Positions 34,876 through 44,577 are shown, counted from the stretch's first letter. The stretch is DNA of 64,000 nt from Bacteroidota bacterium (GCA_947464275.1 CANHVU010000008.1:55069-119068), one strand, 5' to 3'. A program made the numbers and translations. The notes: generated by a model not told the origin, from the sequence alone.

Positions 34876-35628
34876 TTACTTTAATAAATTCAAAGGTATT
34901 TTCAAATCAATTTGACCTTCGGCATAGCTGGTAACCTCATAAGGATTATAAGTAAAAACCAAAGTATCGTTTAGTAAACCAAAATTACTGTTTAAACTAA
35001 ATACATTTTTTTCAAACCAATATCCTTGATCGTTAATTGACTTGGTGCTATCAATTTGTTTTAATGCATAAAACTGTTGCTTTGCCAATTGATCTAATTT
35101 TAAAGTATCTGCCACTAATTCGTTAATAGAAACTCGCTTACCGTTGGTAGCATCAAACACATGGTACAAAGTAGCATAATTGCCATGAGCACCGCCTGTG
35201 TATTCATAATTTTCGTTTTTTAATGTTACATATTTATCGTTATGAAATGCAACAGCTAACTTTAGATTATAGTTGTAAGTAAGCGGAAAATCGGCTTCGT
35301 TAAACTCTGAAAAATCGCGTAAATAATCTTGATAAAAACTATCAGCTTCAGCTTTAACCAATTGTTTTAAATCGGTTATTTTACTTTCATGTTCAAAAAA
35401 TGTTTGACCAATAAAAGTATTGATTGAATCAATTAATTGTTGATTTCCATCCTCAAAAATTGGAATACTTGCCTCAAAAGTGCAGCTGCGAGAGCTATCT
35501 CCAGCAATTGGAAATTGCGTATTAGCAATTTTAAAATCACTAAATTTAAGCTCCTTTGGTTTTTGATTACAAGCAGCAACCAAAACTAAAAGCACTATTG
35601 ATAAAACTGAATTAAGCTTTAGTTTCAT
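34876..35628 (-). CDS. DUF3298-type lipoprotein, 250 aa
   Basis: The ATG at 35626-35628 gives a lipoprotein signal (KLNSVLSIVLLVLVAACNQ) with the lipobox cysteine at residue 19. The mature part has the DUF4163/DUF3298 pair pattern (NLKLAVAFHNDKYVTLKNEN, YTGGAHGNYATL) and ends in the usual VTSYAEGQIDLKIP. The family occurs in envelope and anti-sigma proteins. The first 17 nt overlap the end of dapA, suggesting translational coupling. Confidence 0.85.
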   Translation of the reverse strand: MKLKLNSVLSIVLLVLVAACNQKPKELKFSDFKIANTQFPIAGDSSRSCTFEASIPIFEDGNQQLIDSINTFIGQTFFEHESKITDLKQLVKAEADSFYQDYLRDFSEFNEADFPLTYNYNLKLAVAFHNDKYVTLKNENYEYTGGAHGNYATLYHVFDATNGKRVSINELVADTLKLDQLAKQQFYALKQIDSTKSINDQGYWFEKNVFSLNSNFGLLNDTLVFTYNPYEVTSYAEGQIDLKIPLNLLK

Positions 35629-36484
35629 TGAAATGTTTTTTAATGGTTTCGAAAGCACCATTATTTACAGGTACCAATGGTAAACGAACAATATTTTGAC
35701 AAATACCCATTAAGCTTAATAATGCTTTTATACCACCTGGATTTCCATCTAAATAAATTGATTTCATTACATCGTATAACTCAAAATGCAAAGTACGAGC
35801 GGTTACAATATCGTTATTCAAAGCAGCACGAACCATATTAGAAAACTTTTTAGGATAAGCTTGACCAATAACCGAAATTACTCCTGTCATGCCCATCGAA
35901 ATAAAAGGAACGGTTAAATTATCATCGCCACTAACTACCGAAAAACCTGCAGGTGCTTGATGAATTAAATCCATAAATTGTTCTGCGTTTCCACTTGCCT
36001 CTTTTACCGCAATAAATTTACTATTGGCTTTAGCCAAACGTAAAGTAGTATCCGCTGTCATATTACTACCAGTTCTTCCCGGAACATTGTATAAAATAAT
36101 AGGCTTAGCGCTGGCCTCAGCCACTTTCATAAAATGTTGGTAAATGCCTTCTTGGCTTGGTTTGTTGTAATAAGGACTAACCGAAAGTACCGCATCGTAA
36201 CCAGTAAAATCAAACGATTTGATATAGTCAGTTAACTCAGCAGTATCGTTTCCACCTAAACCAGCCACACATTGCACTCTGCCTTTAACTTGTTGTTGAA
36301 CAAATTGATAAACCTGCTTCTTTTCGTCTTTACTTAAAGTTACGCTTTCGCCTGTGGTTCCTAATGCTACCACATACTCTACTCCTCCAGTAATTACGTG
36401 CTCAATTAAGTTTGACAATGCATCAAAATCAATTGACAAATCGGCTTTAAAAGGGGTTACTAATGCTAATCCTGTGCCTTTCAT
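35612..36484 (-). CDS. dapA: 4-hydroxy-tetrahydrodipicolinate synthase, 290 aa
   Basis: First committed step to lysine and diaminopimelate. The Schiff-base lysine is K161 (FIAVKEASGN); YNVPGRTGSN holds the catalytic tyrosine, and LGTTGES the threonine pair. Length is normal. It is 31 nt after the methyltransferase gene and overlaps the lipoprotein gene by 17 nt. Confidence 0.97.
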   Translation of the reverse strand: MKGTGLALVTPFKADLSIDFDALSNLIEHVITGGVEYVVALGTTGESVTLSKDEKKQVYQFVQQQVKGRVQCVAGLGGNDTAELTDYIKSFDFTGYDAVLSVSPYYNKPSQEGIYQHFMKVAEASAKPIILYNVPGRTGSNMTADTTLRLAKANSKFIAVKEASGNAEQFMDLIHQAPAGFSVVSGDDNLTVPFISMGMTGVISVIGQAYPKKFSNMVRAALNNDIVTARTLHFELYDVMKSIYLDGNPGGIKALLSLMGICQNIVRLPLVPVNNGAFETIKKHFNETKA

Positions 36485-36515
36485 GGTTTAATCAATTTGT
36501 TAAATTTAGTATTAT

Positions 36516-37289
36516 TTATTTGTGAGCTATTAAGTAAATATCCCAAGTTTTATCCAAATTATCTTTAGTTAAATGAAAATCCTGAGTGGTTATTTTTAAA
36601 GTATCGTTATTGGTTTCTTTTAAATTTTTACGCATAATGCTGGTTAAAAAATTATAAGGAGCCACTAACCAATTAGCAGGAACTAATTTATGTAAACCCA
36701 ATGGATCTAACATTAAAATACGTTTTGCCCATTTGGAGTTATCATCGTAATATTTGTTTACGGCTTCATTGCCTTGCAAACCTTGTAATTCAATTTTAGA
36801 AAATACGCTTGATGCTTCTTTTTGCATTTCGTCAAAAGTATATTCATGCACATGGAAGGGATTACGCGCAATGCTCATTTTTACATTTGGAGTAGTGCAA
36901 ATAAAAACACCTCCTGGCTTAAGCACACGTTTTACATCTTCCATAAATGCTTTGCGTAGTTCAATATGTTCAATAAATTGAAATGCGGTTACTACATCTA
37001 CACTTTCGGTTTCCAAAGGAATGGGTGGAACTTTACCCGATTTAAAAGTTAAATTGGTTTTAGCTGCATGTTTTTTGCGAGCATCGGCTATGGTAACTTC
37101 GCTATAATCAACACCAACGGTACTAATGGTAAAATCAGCTAAATACTGAGTTCCGTAACCATCAGCGCAGCCAATATCGGCAGTATTTTTATTAGTTATA
37201 TATGGTTTGGCAAATTCGTAAGCATAAAAACATCTTTGAACTGTTACATTATTGCTATCCTCAAAACTAGGTCTTTCTCTATCAAACAT
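36516..37289 (-). CDS. Class I SAM-dependent methyltransferase, 257 aa
   Basis: SAM-binding motif I ADIGCADGYGTQYLA (residues about 38-52), motif II VVTAFQFIEHIE and motif III LKPGGVFICTTPN are clear (Methyltransf_11/25-like). The C-terminal 90 residues are family-specific. Substrate unknown; similar proteins often modify small molecules or glycans. It begins the dapA operon. Confidence 0.88.
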   Translation of the reverse strand: MFDRERPSFEDSNNVTVQRCFYAYEFAKPYITNKNTADIGCADGYGTQYLADFTISTVGVDYSEVTIADARKKHAAKTNLTFKSGKVPPIPLETESVDVVTAFQFIEHIELRKAFMEDVKRVLKPGGVFICTTPNVKMSIARNPFHVHEYTFDEMQKEASSVFSKIELQGLQGNEAVNKYYDDNSKWAKRILMLDPLGLHKLVPANWLVAPYNFLTSIMRKNLKETNNDTLKITTQDFHLTKDNLDKTWDIYLIAHK

Positions 37290-37314
37290 TCAATTTTTAC
37301 TTTTTTTGAAGGAG

Positions 37315-37322
37315 CGAAAGTA
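37315..37322 (-). promoter_or_regulatory. -7-like box of the methyltransferase-dapA operon
   Basis: TACTTTCG on the minus strand, 26 nt before the start codon. No TTTG at -33. Confidence 0.4.
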
Positions 37323-37610
37323 ATTATTTTATTTAAAATATTTATGGTGTAAAAACCTAAAAATTGCTAGTAGAATATAGCCTAACAAAGACCTGATTTT
37401 TCAGTTTTTAAAAAATGATTTATACGCGATTTAGCCTCTAAAACAACCTTTCAGCAGTATTATTCCAAAGACAATATTCGACTTAAAACACTATTAAACA
37501 GCAGTTTAAAACAAAACCACAAGCTATATCTGCAACTAATGTTTATTTTGATTTTAATCATTGCAGGCCATTTAGCCTTAGAAAGTGCTTTTATAAATCA
37601 AAATAAAAAA

Positions 37611-37618
37611 TACTTTCG
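37611..37618 (+). promoter_or_regulatory. -7-like box of pckA
   Basis: TACTTTCG, 32 nt before the pckA ATG. The upstream position has TTTT instead of TTTG. Confidence 0.45.
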
Positions 37619-37649
37619 CATTATATTTATTTAATATAAAACTCTGAAT

Positions 37650-39245
37650 ATGACAAACATTTCTATCTTAGATAGGATTTTGAAAAGTGCTTCTGCAGCA
37701 CACCAAAACCTTACCCCTGCCGAGTTAGTAAGCCATGCAATTATTAATGGCGAAGGCGTATTAACTGATACTGGCGCGTTAATGGCTGATACTGGTGAAT
37801 TCACTGGTCGTTCGCCTAAAGACAAATTTTGTGTGGTAGATAGCAAAACAGAAAATACTGTTTGGTGGGGCGATGTTAATAATCGTTTCGAGAGCGACAA
37901 GTTTGAAAAATTAATGAACAAAGTAATTGCTCATTATGCAGGTAAAAAAGTTTACATGCGTCATGCTTATGCTTGTGCTGATCCTCGTTACAGACTAAAC
38001 GTAACAGTAGTGAACGAAACTGCTTACCATAACTTATTTTGCAATAATTTATTTTTACGTCCTGAAGCTAGTGAATTACCAACTTTTGAAACTGAATGGT
38101 TAATTTTAAATGCACCAAGTTTTAAAGCTGTAGCTGCTGAAGATGGAACCCGTCAACACAACTTCTCTATCATTGATTTTTCTAGAAAAATTATTTTAGT
38201 TGGTGGTAGTGGATACACAGGCGAAATGAAAAAAGGTATTTTTACCGTATTAAACTACGTATTACCGCAAGAACGCAATACTTTATCAATGCACTGCTCT
38301 GCAAATATTGGTAAAAATGGCGATACTGCTGTATTCTTTGGTTTATCAGGAACTGGTAAAACTACTTTAAGTGCTGATCCTGAACGTAAGTTAATTGGTG
38401 ATGATGAGCACGGTTGGGCTGAAGATTCAGTATTTAACTTTGAAGGTGGTTGCTACGCAAAATGTGTAGATTTAACTAAAGAAAAAGAGCCTCAAATTTT
38501 TGATGCCATCCGTTTTGGTTCGTTAGTAGAAAACACCCGTTTTATTCCAGGAACTTCTACAGTTGATTACACTAATATTTCGGTAACTGAAAATACACGT
38601 GCTGCTTATCCAATTGATTTAATTGATAATATAGCTGTACCTTCGGTAGGAAAAACTCCAGAAAACATTTTCTTCTTAACAGCTGATGCTTTTGGTGTAT
38701 TACCTCCAATTTCTAAATTAAATGTAGGTCAAGCTATGTACAGTTTTATTAGTGGTTACACTGCTAAGGTAGCTGGAACAGAAGCTGGAGTTACTGAGCC
38801 ATCGGCTACTTTCTCTGCTTGTTTTGGTAAAGCATTTTTACCTTTACACCCAGGAAAATACGCTGAATTATTAGGTAAAAAATTAAAAGAAAATCCTAAT
38901 GTAAACGTATGGTTAATTAACACAGGCTGGAGCGGTGGTGCTTACGGAACTGGTTCTCGTATGAAATTATCTTTCACACGTGCTATGATTACCGCAGCTT
39001 TAAATGGCGAATTAAACAATGTAACATTTGAGCAACACCCAGTATTTGGTTACCAAATGCCAACTTCTTGCCCTAATGTACCTGTTGAAATTTTAAACCC
39101 ACGTAATACTTGGGCTGATAAAGATGGATATGATGCACAAGCTAATAAATTAGCTGCTATGTTTGTTAAAAACTTTGAGCAATATGCTAGCGGTGTAAGC
39201 CAAGAAATATTAGACGCAGCTCCAAAAGCTAGTCAAACTAACTAA
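37650..39245 (+). CDS. pckA: Phosphoenolpyruvate carboxykinase (ATP), 531 aa
   Basis: Gluconeogenic enzyme converting oxaloacetate to phosphoenolpyruvate. The kinase P-loop GLSGTGKTTL begins at residue 231; HCSANIG, GDDEHGW, EGGCYAKC and the CFGKAFLPLHP region carry metal and substrate residues. Length is typical. The codon usage looks highly expressed (few rare codons). A palindrome cluster and a terminator follow. Confidence 0.98.
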   Translation: MTNISILDRILKSASAAHQNLTPAELVSHAIINGEGVLTDTGALMADTGEFTGRSPKDKFCVVDSKTENTVWWGDVNNRFESDKFEKLMNKVIAHYAGKKVYMRHAYACADPRYRLNVTVVNETAYHNLFCNNLFLRPEASELPTFETEWLILNAPSFKAVAAEDGTRQHNFSIIDFSRKIILVGGSGYTGEMKKGIFTVLNYVLPQERNTLSMHCSANIGKNGDTAVFFGLSGTGKTTLSADPERKLIGDDEHGWAEDSVFNFEGGCYAKCVDLTKEKEPQIFDAIRFGSLVENTRFIPGTSTVDYTNISVTENTRAAYPIDLIDNIAVPSVGKTPENIFFLTADAFGVLPPISKLNVGQAMYSFISGYTAKVAGTEAGVTEPSATFSACFGKAFLPLHPGKYAELLGKKLKENPNVNVWLINTGWSGGAYGTGSRMKLSFTRAMITAALNGELNNVTFEQHPVFGYQMPTSCPNVPVEILNPRNTWADKDGYDAQANKLAAMFVKNFEQYASGVSQEILDAAPKASQTN

Positions 39246-39258
39246 AAACAAGCCGCCA

Positions 39259-39305
39259 TTGCAGGTGTACTCACCTGCAATAAATGATATTGGCGAGGAC
39301 GCCAA
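39259..39305. repeat. Two REP-like palindromes after pckA
   Basis: TTGCAGGTG-TACT-CACCTGCAA (39259-39280) and TTGGCG-AGGA-CGCCAA (39290-39305), GC-richer than the surroundings. They start 14 nt after the pckA stop and precede a separate terminator. Confidence 0.75.
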
Positions 39306-39314
39306 CATCGGCAA

Positions 39315-39346
39315 TAAAAAAGCGATTCGAAAGGGTCGCTTTTTTT
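39315..39346 (+). terminator. Terminator of pckA
   Basis: AAAAGCGA-10 nt-TCGCTTTT with a run of eight or more T on the plus strand. Confidence 0.88.
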
Positions 39347-39408
39347 TGTTAATTGAAAGTTGGAAAGTATAATTATTGATTGTCGATGTTTGTATCAAAA
39401 GCAATAAT

Positions 39409-40329
39409 ATGATATTAGATATTACACTCACTTTATCCAACGCAAATGATTTTTTATCTTTTTTAAAAAATTCATCACCTTTCATCTTATTATTCTTAGG
39501 TTTTATCTTATCAAACTGGTGGAATACAAAAGAAAAACATAATGACGAACTGAAATCCATAGACGAAAAAACTATTTATTTCATTTCAATGATTAGGATA
39601 TCAATAAATGAACTATTGGAACTAAAGAGTTATTATGAAAAAACAATTCTAGAATTAGAAAATAAAAAATATATTTTACCTAGTAGAACATCAAATAGCT
39701 TTTACATGATGAATAAGATACTACAAATTAACAATGTAGAGATCTATTTTAAAATATTTAATAAATATAAAGGTCAAAATAATATCGAACAATTCAATGA
39801 AATGATGAAATTTTATGATGAAACTCTTACTGATTACAAATTGATATTTAATACATTATTCGCTGAATATCAAAAAAAACAAAACGAAGATGATGCCATC
39901 ACTTTAGAATATTATATGGATTTGATGCAGTCATTTACTATTAGTAGTAAAGAAAATTTTAAAGATTTAGACTACATTGATATCTTAAAAAAAGGAAGTG
40001 GAATACCTTTCGATTTAAAGTTTTTTTATGAAAATATTTTTGCATTAATACAAAAAGGTTTAGTGAAAAACAAAAAATATGATTCTATTGAAGATTTTGA
40101 ATTAATAAGTAAATGTAGTAGTGTTAGAACAATATATAATTATAGGACAGAGAATTACAAAATTTTATTTAAAGATTTACCGGACTTTATTAAACTAATA
40201 AGTGAAAAAGAAAAAATATTCAAATTGTTGTTGAAAGAAATAGAGACAAACTATGATAAATCAGCAAAACCCTTTCATGGCGGAGAATTCAAAGAAAAGG
40301 TTGAACATTATTTGAACTTAGATAAATAA
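39409..40329 (+). CDS. Membrane-anchored protein of unknown function, 306 aa
   Basis: The ATG at 39409 is chosen over an upstream TTG. One hydrophobic segment (FILLFLGFILSNWW, residues about 24-37) is followed by a cytoplasmic-looking, helix- and lysine-rich region of about 260 residues, coiled-coil-like between residues 45 and 90. The AT-rich, lysine/isoleucine-rich composition differs from pckA. No family recognised. It stands alone between pckA and two minus-strand genes. Confidence 0.65.
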   Translation: MILDITLTLSNANDFLSFLKNSSPFILLFLGFILSNWWNTKEKHNDELKSIDEKTIYFISMIRISINELLELKSYYEKTILELENKKYILPSRTSNSFYMMNKILQINNVEIYFKIFNKYKGQNNIEQFNEMMKFYDETLTDYKLIFNTLFAEYQKKQNEDDAITLEYYMDLMQSFTISSKENFKDLDYIDILKKGSGIPFDLKFFYENIFALIQKGLVKNKKYDSIEDFELISKCSSVRTIYNYRTENYKILFKDLPDFIKLISEKEKIFKLLLKEIETNYDKSAKPFHGGEFKEKVEHYLNLDK

Positions 40330-40419
40330 AAATTCCAATAATAAATTCGTATATTTATCTGAAATATTATCTTGTTCCATTACAGTTACCTGACTGAATT
40401 TGTGTTGATGTAAAAATAT

Positions 40420-40977
40420 TTACCAATCATCTTTTTTTACAGTTGTTTTCATAACTGATTTAATTGACTCAGAAATTGAATTTGTGACTTTTAAAATCTG
40501 TGCGATTACTTTTATTTCTTGATTTCCTTTATCTTCATCAGGTTTAGATGTCAAATATTGTTCTAATGAATATTTCTTTGGATTTAGATCATATTGGCTT
40601 GGATAAGCTTGGATTTTAAAGTTGGAAACCACTAATTTATATTTTCCATCTTTAACAAAAAGACTTATTGTGTAATAACACTTCGTTGGAGGGTCTGCTA
40701 AAAAGGATTTTGTGAAATAAATATCTTGAAAAGCATTTCCTATCAACTTACCAAGCTCTTTATCTTCCATTTCTAAAACAGACTTAGCTGAGTTAAAGTT
40801 TACTGCAAACCATTGTCTTCCTCTACTATAAAGTTCCAATTGAGTTATACTATCAACTTTAACTACCTCATCAAAAATTACTAAACCGGTTACAGAATCA
40901 ATATTTATTTTAGTAAAAGTTTGAGCAGAAAGGACGTTTGCAGATATGAGCAATAAGGCAACAATAATTTTCTTCAT
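40420..40977 (-). CDS. Exported DUF4468-type protein, 185 aa
   Basis: Signal peptide KKIIVALLLISANVLSAQ, then a domain like DUF4468 with the expected beta-alpha pattern (VIFDEVVKVDSITQLELYSRGRQWF; YYTISLFVKDGKYKLVVSNF). The family is common in Bacteroidota and of unknown function. The mature part is probably periplasmic. Confidence 0.8.
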   Translation of the reverse strand: MKKIIVALLLISANVLSAQTFTKINIDSVTGLVIFDEVVKVDSITQLELYSRGRQWFAVNFNSAKSVLEMEDKELGKLIGNAFQDIYFTKSFLADPPTKCYYTISLFVKDGKYKLVVSNFKIQAYPSQYDLNPKKYSLEQYLTSKPDEDKGNQEIKVIAQILKVTNSISESIKSVMKTTVKKDDW

Positions 40978-41113
40978 GATTCATTTATTTTAATTTGACA
41001 AATATATTAATTTTCGCTGTTATTGAATTCTTCAGCAATAAGTTTTCAAAAGATGCTAATTTTACCAAGTAGAAATTACTGAAACAAGTTATTTTAACCA
41101 ATAGATAGTGGCA

Positions 41114-41785
41114 TCAAAACTCAAATTGCTTACTATTTTTGGTTATTTTTTCTTTTCCATTTTCGTCAGGTTCATTGGTTTCGTAATCAATGGTAACCGT
41201 GTTTTGTTTTATAGCTATTTTTGAACTAGTGCCGTATAAACCACTACCAGACGGACCGTCAGCACTGCCTTCTAAATTCAATAATAATTGCTCTTGTTTT
41301 TCACCCATTACATAGGCACTTCTTTTTTGTACACTTAAGAACAAAACAAAACTCCAAGAGCCTGAGCCTCCACCATTGCTTGATGTTTGTACCACATGAA
41401 TATTGTTGGAGGTTTTGCCCAAGTACTTATAAGAAAAATGGCTTAAATCATTGCCATCTTTATCTGTTCCAAAGTAAATATCGTATTTACCTAAACATGA
41501 ATCGCAAAAATAACGGTTGCTATCATTGGCCTTTTTCAAATCTAAAGCAGTAATGATTGGCCCATCCGACATATCAAAATCGCCACCAGTTAGCTCATGA
41601 ATAACCCTTGGATTAATTGGTTGACCGTTAATGGTAAATTTATTATTTAGTTCATCTAAAATGCTATCTATTTGTGTTTTAGTTTCGGTTTGGCTTTGTT
41701 GAGATGCCATTTTTTTGTTATCTGAATTATTGCAACTTGAAATCGTAAAAGCAGTTAATACTATTAAAATGGTTTGTTTTATCAT
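41114..41785 (-). CDS. Lipoprotein of unknown function, 223 aa
   Basis: Lipobox signal IKQTILIVLTAFTISSCNN with the cysteine at residue 18, then a polar linker and a C-terminal domain with a CDSC pair near residue 96 and a serine/glycine-rich SSNGGGSGSWSF. I do not recognise the family. It is divergent from the helicase gene. Confidence 0.7.
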   Translation of the reverse strand: MIKQTILIVLTAFTISSCNNSDNKKMASQQSQTETKTQIDSILDELNNKFTINGQPINPRVIHELTGGDFDMSDGPIITALDLKKANDSNRYFCDSCLGKYDIYFGTDKDGNDLSHFSYKYLGKTSNNIHVVQTSSNGGGSGSWSFVLFLSVQKRSAYVMGEKQEQLLLNLEGSADGPSGSGLYGTSSKIAIKQNTVTIDYETNEPDENGKEKITKNSKQFEF

Positions 41786-41868
41786 AAGTAATTTTTTTTG
41801 TTCTGTTACTTCAATAATAATGCTTCAAAATAACAATTCATACTTCAAAATTTATCATTAATACTTCC

Positions 41869-41876
41869 TATTTTCG
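41869..41876 (+). promoter_or_regulatory. -7-like box before the helicase gene
   Basis: TATTTTCG, 9 nt before the ATG, so the transcript would be nearly leaderless. It is a variant of the TACTTTCG boxes of HU, pckA and the methyltransferase gene. Confidence 0.4.
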
Positions 41877-41885
41877 CGGCCCTTT

Positions 41886-43700
41886 ATGCATTTAACTCAG
41901 GAGCAAATTGACATTGTTCAATCAACAGGAAATATTAAAATAAACGCAGTAGCCGGTTCGGGTAAAACCACTACCATTATTGAATATGCCAAAGCTCGCC
42001 CTGCTAACAGCCGCATTTTGTATTTGGCTTTTAATAAATCTGTAAAGTTAGAAGCTGTTAAAAAATTTATTGATAGTGGTTTAAACAATGTGCAAGTTGA
42101 AACAGCGCATTCATTGGCATTTAAATATATGGTAATGCAAAGCAATTACCGTGTAAGACCACAAGAATATAAAACCCAAGAATTAGTACAACTCTTAAAC
42201 TTAAGAATTAGGGGCGAAAAACATGCTGAGTATATAGCTGCCAATCACATAAATAAACTCGTAGCTTACTTTTGCAATAGCAATAAAACCAAGGTTCAAG
42301 ACCTCAATTATTTGGATTTGGTAACTGATGATTTAGCTAAAGATTTTGTGCAAAAACATTATGAATTAATTGTTCAAAATGCACGTGAGTTATTAGCCAA
42401 AATGAACCGAGCTGAAATTGAAATTACCCACGATTTTTATTTGAAAAAATTTCAATTATCGAATCCAATCTTGCCATACGATTATATTTTGTTTGACGAA
42501 GGACAAGATGCATCGCCTGCCATGTTGGATACATTTTTAAATCAAGCTGCTACCAAAGTAATTGTAGGCGATACGCATCAGCAAATTTATGGTTGGCGGT
42601 TCGCAGTTAACTCGTTAGAGAAAGCCAATTTTACAACCTATAACCTCTCGGTTAGTTTTAGGTTTAGCCAAAATGTGGCAAAATTGGCTAGCGAAATTTT
42701 AAAATGGAAAAATTATTTTAACCAACCTTTACAACTTACCATTACAGGGAAAGGTCAAAATAAAACAGGCAAAACCAAAGCCATTATAGCAAGAACCAAC
42801 TTGGGTTTAATACTAAAAGCCATTGAATTTATAACTGAAAATACACGTGTAAAACACATTTACTTTGAAGGCAATTTTAACTCGTACACTTATGCCGATG
42901 ATGGTACTTCGCTATACGATGTATTGAATTTATACAATAACAAACACAGCATGATTAAAGACCCCATGATTAAGGAAATGAAAAGCATGGGCGAGCTAGA
43001 AGATTATATTGAAAAAACCGAAGACAAGCAACTGGGCATGATGGTAGAAATGGTGAAAGAATACGAAAATGAAATTTACGATATCATCAAAACCATTAAG
43101 AGCAAACATGTTGAAAATGCTGAAAAACACAAGGCAGAAATTATATTTTCAACGGTGCATAGATGCAAAGGCATGGAGTACGATAGCATTGAATTGGTAA
43201 ACGATTTTATAACTGAAGACAAGCTAGAAAAACTAAAAGATAAAAAAGAGTTGGAAAAGGACTTTGAACTAAATATTCCAAAGTTAAATGAAGAAATAAA
43301 CCTTTTGTATGTGGCAGTTACTCGTACCAAAAACACTTTAAAAATTCATCAAGATTTATTACCAAAGGCATTTGAAAAAACGCCTGAAATTTTGGTGATT
43401 GAAAAGAAAAAACCTGAAAAAGCAACTGCACTAGAAAGCAATAAAACCAACAAACAACCATATCGCAGAGTAGTAATTTACGATAAAGACGAAGCCAGTA
43501 TTTATGGCGATGTATTTGAACCAAAAGTTACCGATAAAAAGCCAAAAGAAGCTTATCAAACTTGGACCAAAGAACAAGACGATTTATTAAAACGATTGTA
43601 CCAAAAAGGTATAAGCATGACCGATTTGTCGAAACAATTTAACCGAACCAAAGGCTCTATTTGGTCAAGGGTAAAAAAATTGGGAATTGATGTGATGTAA
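41886..43700 (+). CDS. UvrD/Rep-like superfamily 1 helicase with C-terminal HTH, 604 aa
   Basis: Walker A AVAGSGKTTT (residues about 21-30), Walker B LFDEGQDASP, QIYGWRFA (motif III), STVHRCKGMEYD (motif V) and LLYVAVTRTKNTL (motif VI) are present. It resembles the compact, F-box-helicase-like branch rather than UvrD itself. The last 45 residues (TWTKEQDDLLKRLYQKGIS ... GSIWSRVKKLGI) form a SANT/GcrA-like helix-turn-helix. The role is probably DNA repair, but the C-terminal domain may direct it to specific sites. A small gene follows 26 nt later. Confidence 0.85.
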   Translation: MHLTQEQIDIVQSTGNIKINAVAGSGKTTTIIEYAKARPANSRILYLAFNKSVKLEAVKKFIDSGLNNVQVETAHSLAFKYMVMQSNYRVRPQEYKTQELVQLLNLRIRGEKHAEYIAANHINKLVAYFCNSNKTKVQDLNYLDLVTDDLAKDFVQKHYELIVQNARELLAKMNRAEIEITHDFYLKKFQLSNPILPYDYILFDEGQDASPAMLDTFLNQAATKVIVGDTHQQIYGWRFAVNSLEKANFTTYNLSVSFRFSQNVAKLASEILKWKNYFNQPLQLTITGKGQNKTGKTKAIIARTNLGLILKAIEFITENTRVKHIYFEGNFNSYTYADDGTSLYDVLNLYNNKHSMIKDPMIKEMKSMGELEDYIEKTEDKQLGMMVEMVKEYENEIYDIIKTIKSKHVENAEKHKAEIIFSTVHRCKGMEYDSIELVNDFITEDKLEKLKDKKELEKDFELNIPKLNEEINLLYVAVTRTKNTLKIHQDLLPKAFEKTPEILVIEKKKPEKATALESNKTNKQPYRRVVIYDKDEASIYGDVFEPKVTDKKPKEAYQTWTKEQDDLLKRLYQKGISMTDLSKQFNRTKGSIWSRVKKLGIDVM

Positions 43701-43726
43701 GTGAAATAAAATAATTTTGAATTTAA

Positions 43727-44356
43727 ATGGACGAAAAACTTGTAAATGTTTATCCTTACAATAAAATATTGGATGAAGAAATAGATGCACTTAAAAATTT
43801 AAAGAAATTAACAGATTTACTTTTTGAAAATAGCAGGCTTCGATTTTTTAATCAGTATTTCTATAGAACAGATGATCCAAGATTTGAATTCAATGAAAAG
43901 GATATTTTATTAAATAAACTTACAACAAATAATTCAATGAGAATATTGAATGCTGTTGTAGGTTTATTAATAATTTCGGTCGGATTATACTTATTATGGT
44001 ACCAATACAAAAACAATATTACCATTTCAATTATTCCCGTTTTATTATTGTTTGGTATTCCAACCCTAATTTGTTTTTACGCAGCTTTTAAAAAGTATAT
44101 CACCTTTAATTTTGAAACAGATAAATTAAAACTAACAAATGTTAAGCCTGACGAATATGAAGTAACAGAGTTTTATTATACCGAAATTCATGATGCATTC
44201 ATATTAATAACTCCTCACAAACAAAGTAGAAGGTATCGTGATCATTTAATTCTTATACTTAAAAACAATACTTACCACAGAATTGAATTAGACGAAATAG
44301 ATTCAAAAAAAGTAGCTTATAATATTGAGCAAAGGTTCAAAAGAACGTTTAATTAA
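43727..44356 (+). CDS. Membrane protein of unknown function, 209 aa
   Basis: Two hydrophobic segments (ILNAVVGLLIISVGLYLLWY; ISIIPVLLLFGIPTLICFYAAF, residues about 72-125) are flanked by cytoplasmic parts with mixed charge. The C-terminal part resembles a PH-like fold often found in such two-segment proteins, but this is weak. 26 nt after the helicase gene, possibly cotranscribed. Confidence 0.6.
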   Translation: MDEKLVNVYPYNKILDEEIDALKNLKKLTDLLFENSRLRFFNQYFYRTDDPRFEFNEKDILLNKLTTNNSMRILNAVVGLLIISVGLYLLWYQYKNNITISIIPVLLLFGIPTLICFYAAFKKYITFNFETDKLKLTNVKPDEYEVTEFYYTEIHDAFILITPHKQSRRYRDHLILILKNNTYHRIELDEIDSKKVAYNIEQRFKRTFN

Positions 44357-44484
44357 TTTAAATTGTCAGGTAAATTTTTTACAGCATAAATCGGTAGAAT
44401 TTTCAATGCTTTACTAATCTGCAAAACAATTCAATTACAAATAATTAGATTATTTTATTAGAAAAATCCAAACCAATAAAACGC

Positions 44485-44512
44485 AAAAAGCTTACCCAAA
44501 TTGATAAGCTTT
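44485..44512 (-). terminator. Terminator of rtcB1
   Basis: AAAGCTTA-10 nt-TAAGCTTT, followed on the minus strand by five T; it lies about 65 nt after the rtcB1 stop. Confidence 0.7.
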
Positions 44513-44530
44513 AAAAAAATAAGTCATATA

Positions 44531-44577
44531 ACCTATTTAACAATATAGCAATTTAACCTATAAACAATCCAACTCCA
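44531..44577. repeat. Octad repeat directly after rtcB1
   Basis: Phased 8-mers aacctatt, taacaata, tagcaatt, taacctat, aaacaatc, caactcca run up to the stop codon at 44578. The words match the repeats before dnaX. Confidence 0.65.

Larger units (their letters stand above)
37290..37649. other. 360-nt intergenic region between the methyltransferase gene and pckA
   Basis: A divergent promoter region with no plausible gene. It holds TACTTTCG boxes at both ends (37315-37322 minus, 37611-37618 plus). Nothing else structured was seen in the 290 nt between. Confidence 0.7.

Noticed and set aside
37631..37921. 96-aa minus-strand frame at the pckA start
   Set aside because: Antisense shadow of a highly conserved coding sequence.
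39210..39560. 116-aa minus-strand frame over the pckA end
   Set aside because: It covers the pckA 3' end, two palindromes and a terminator; composition fits antisense shadow.
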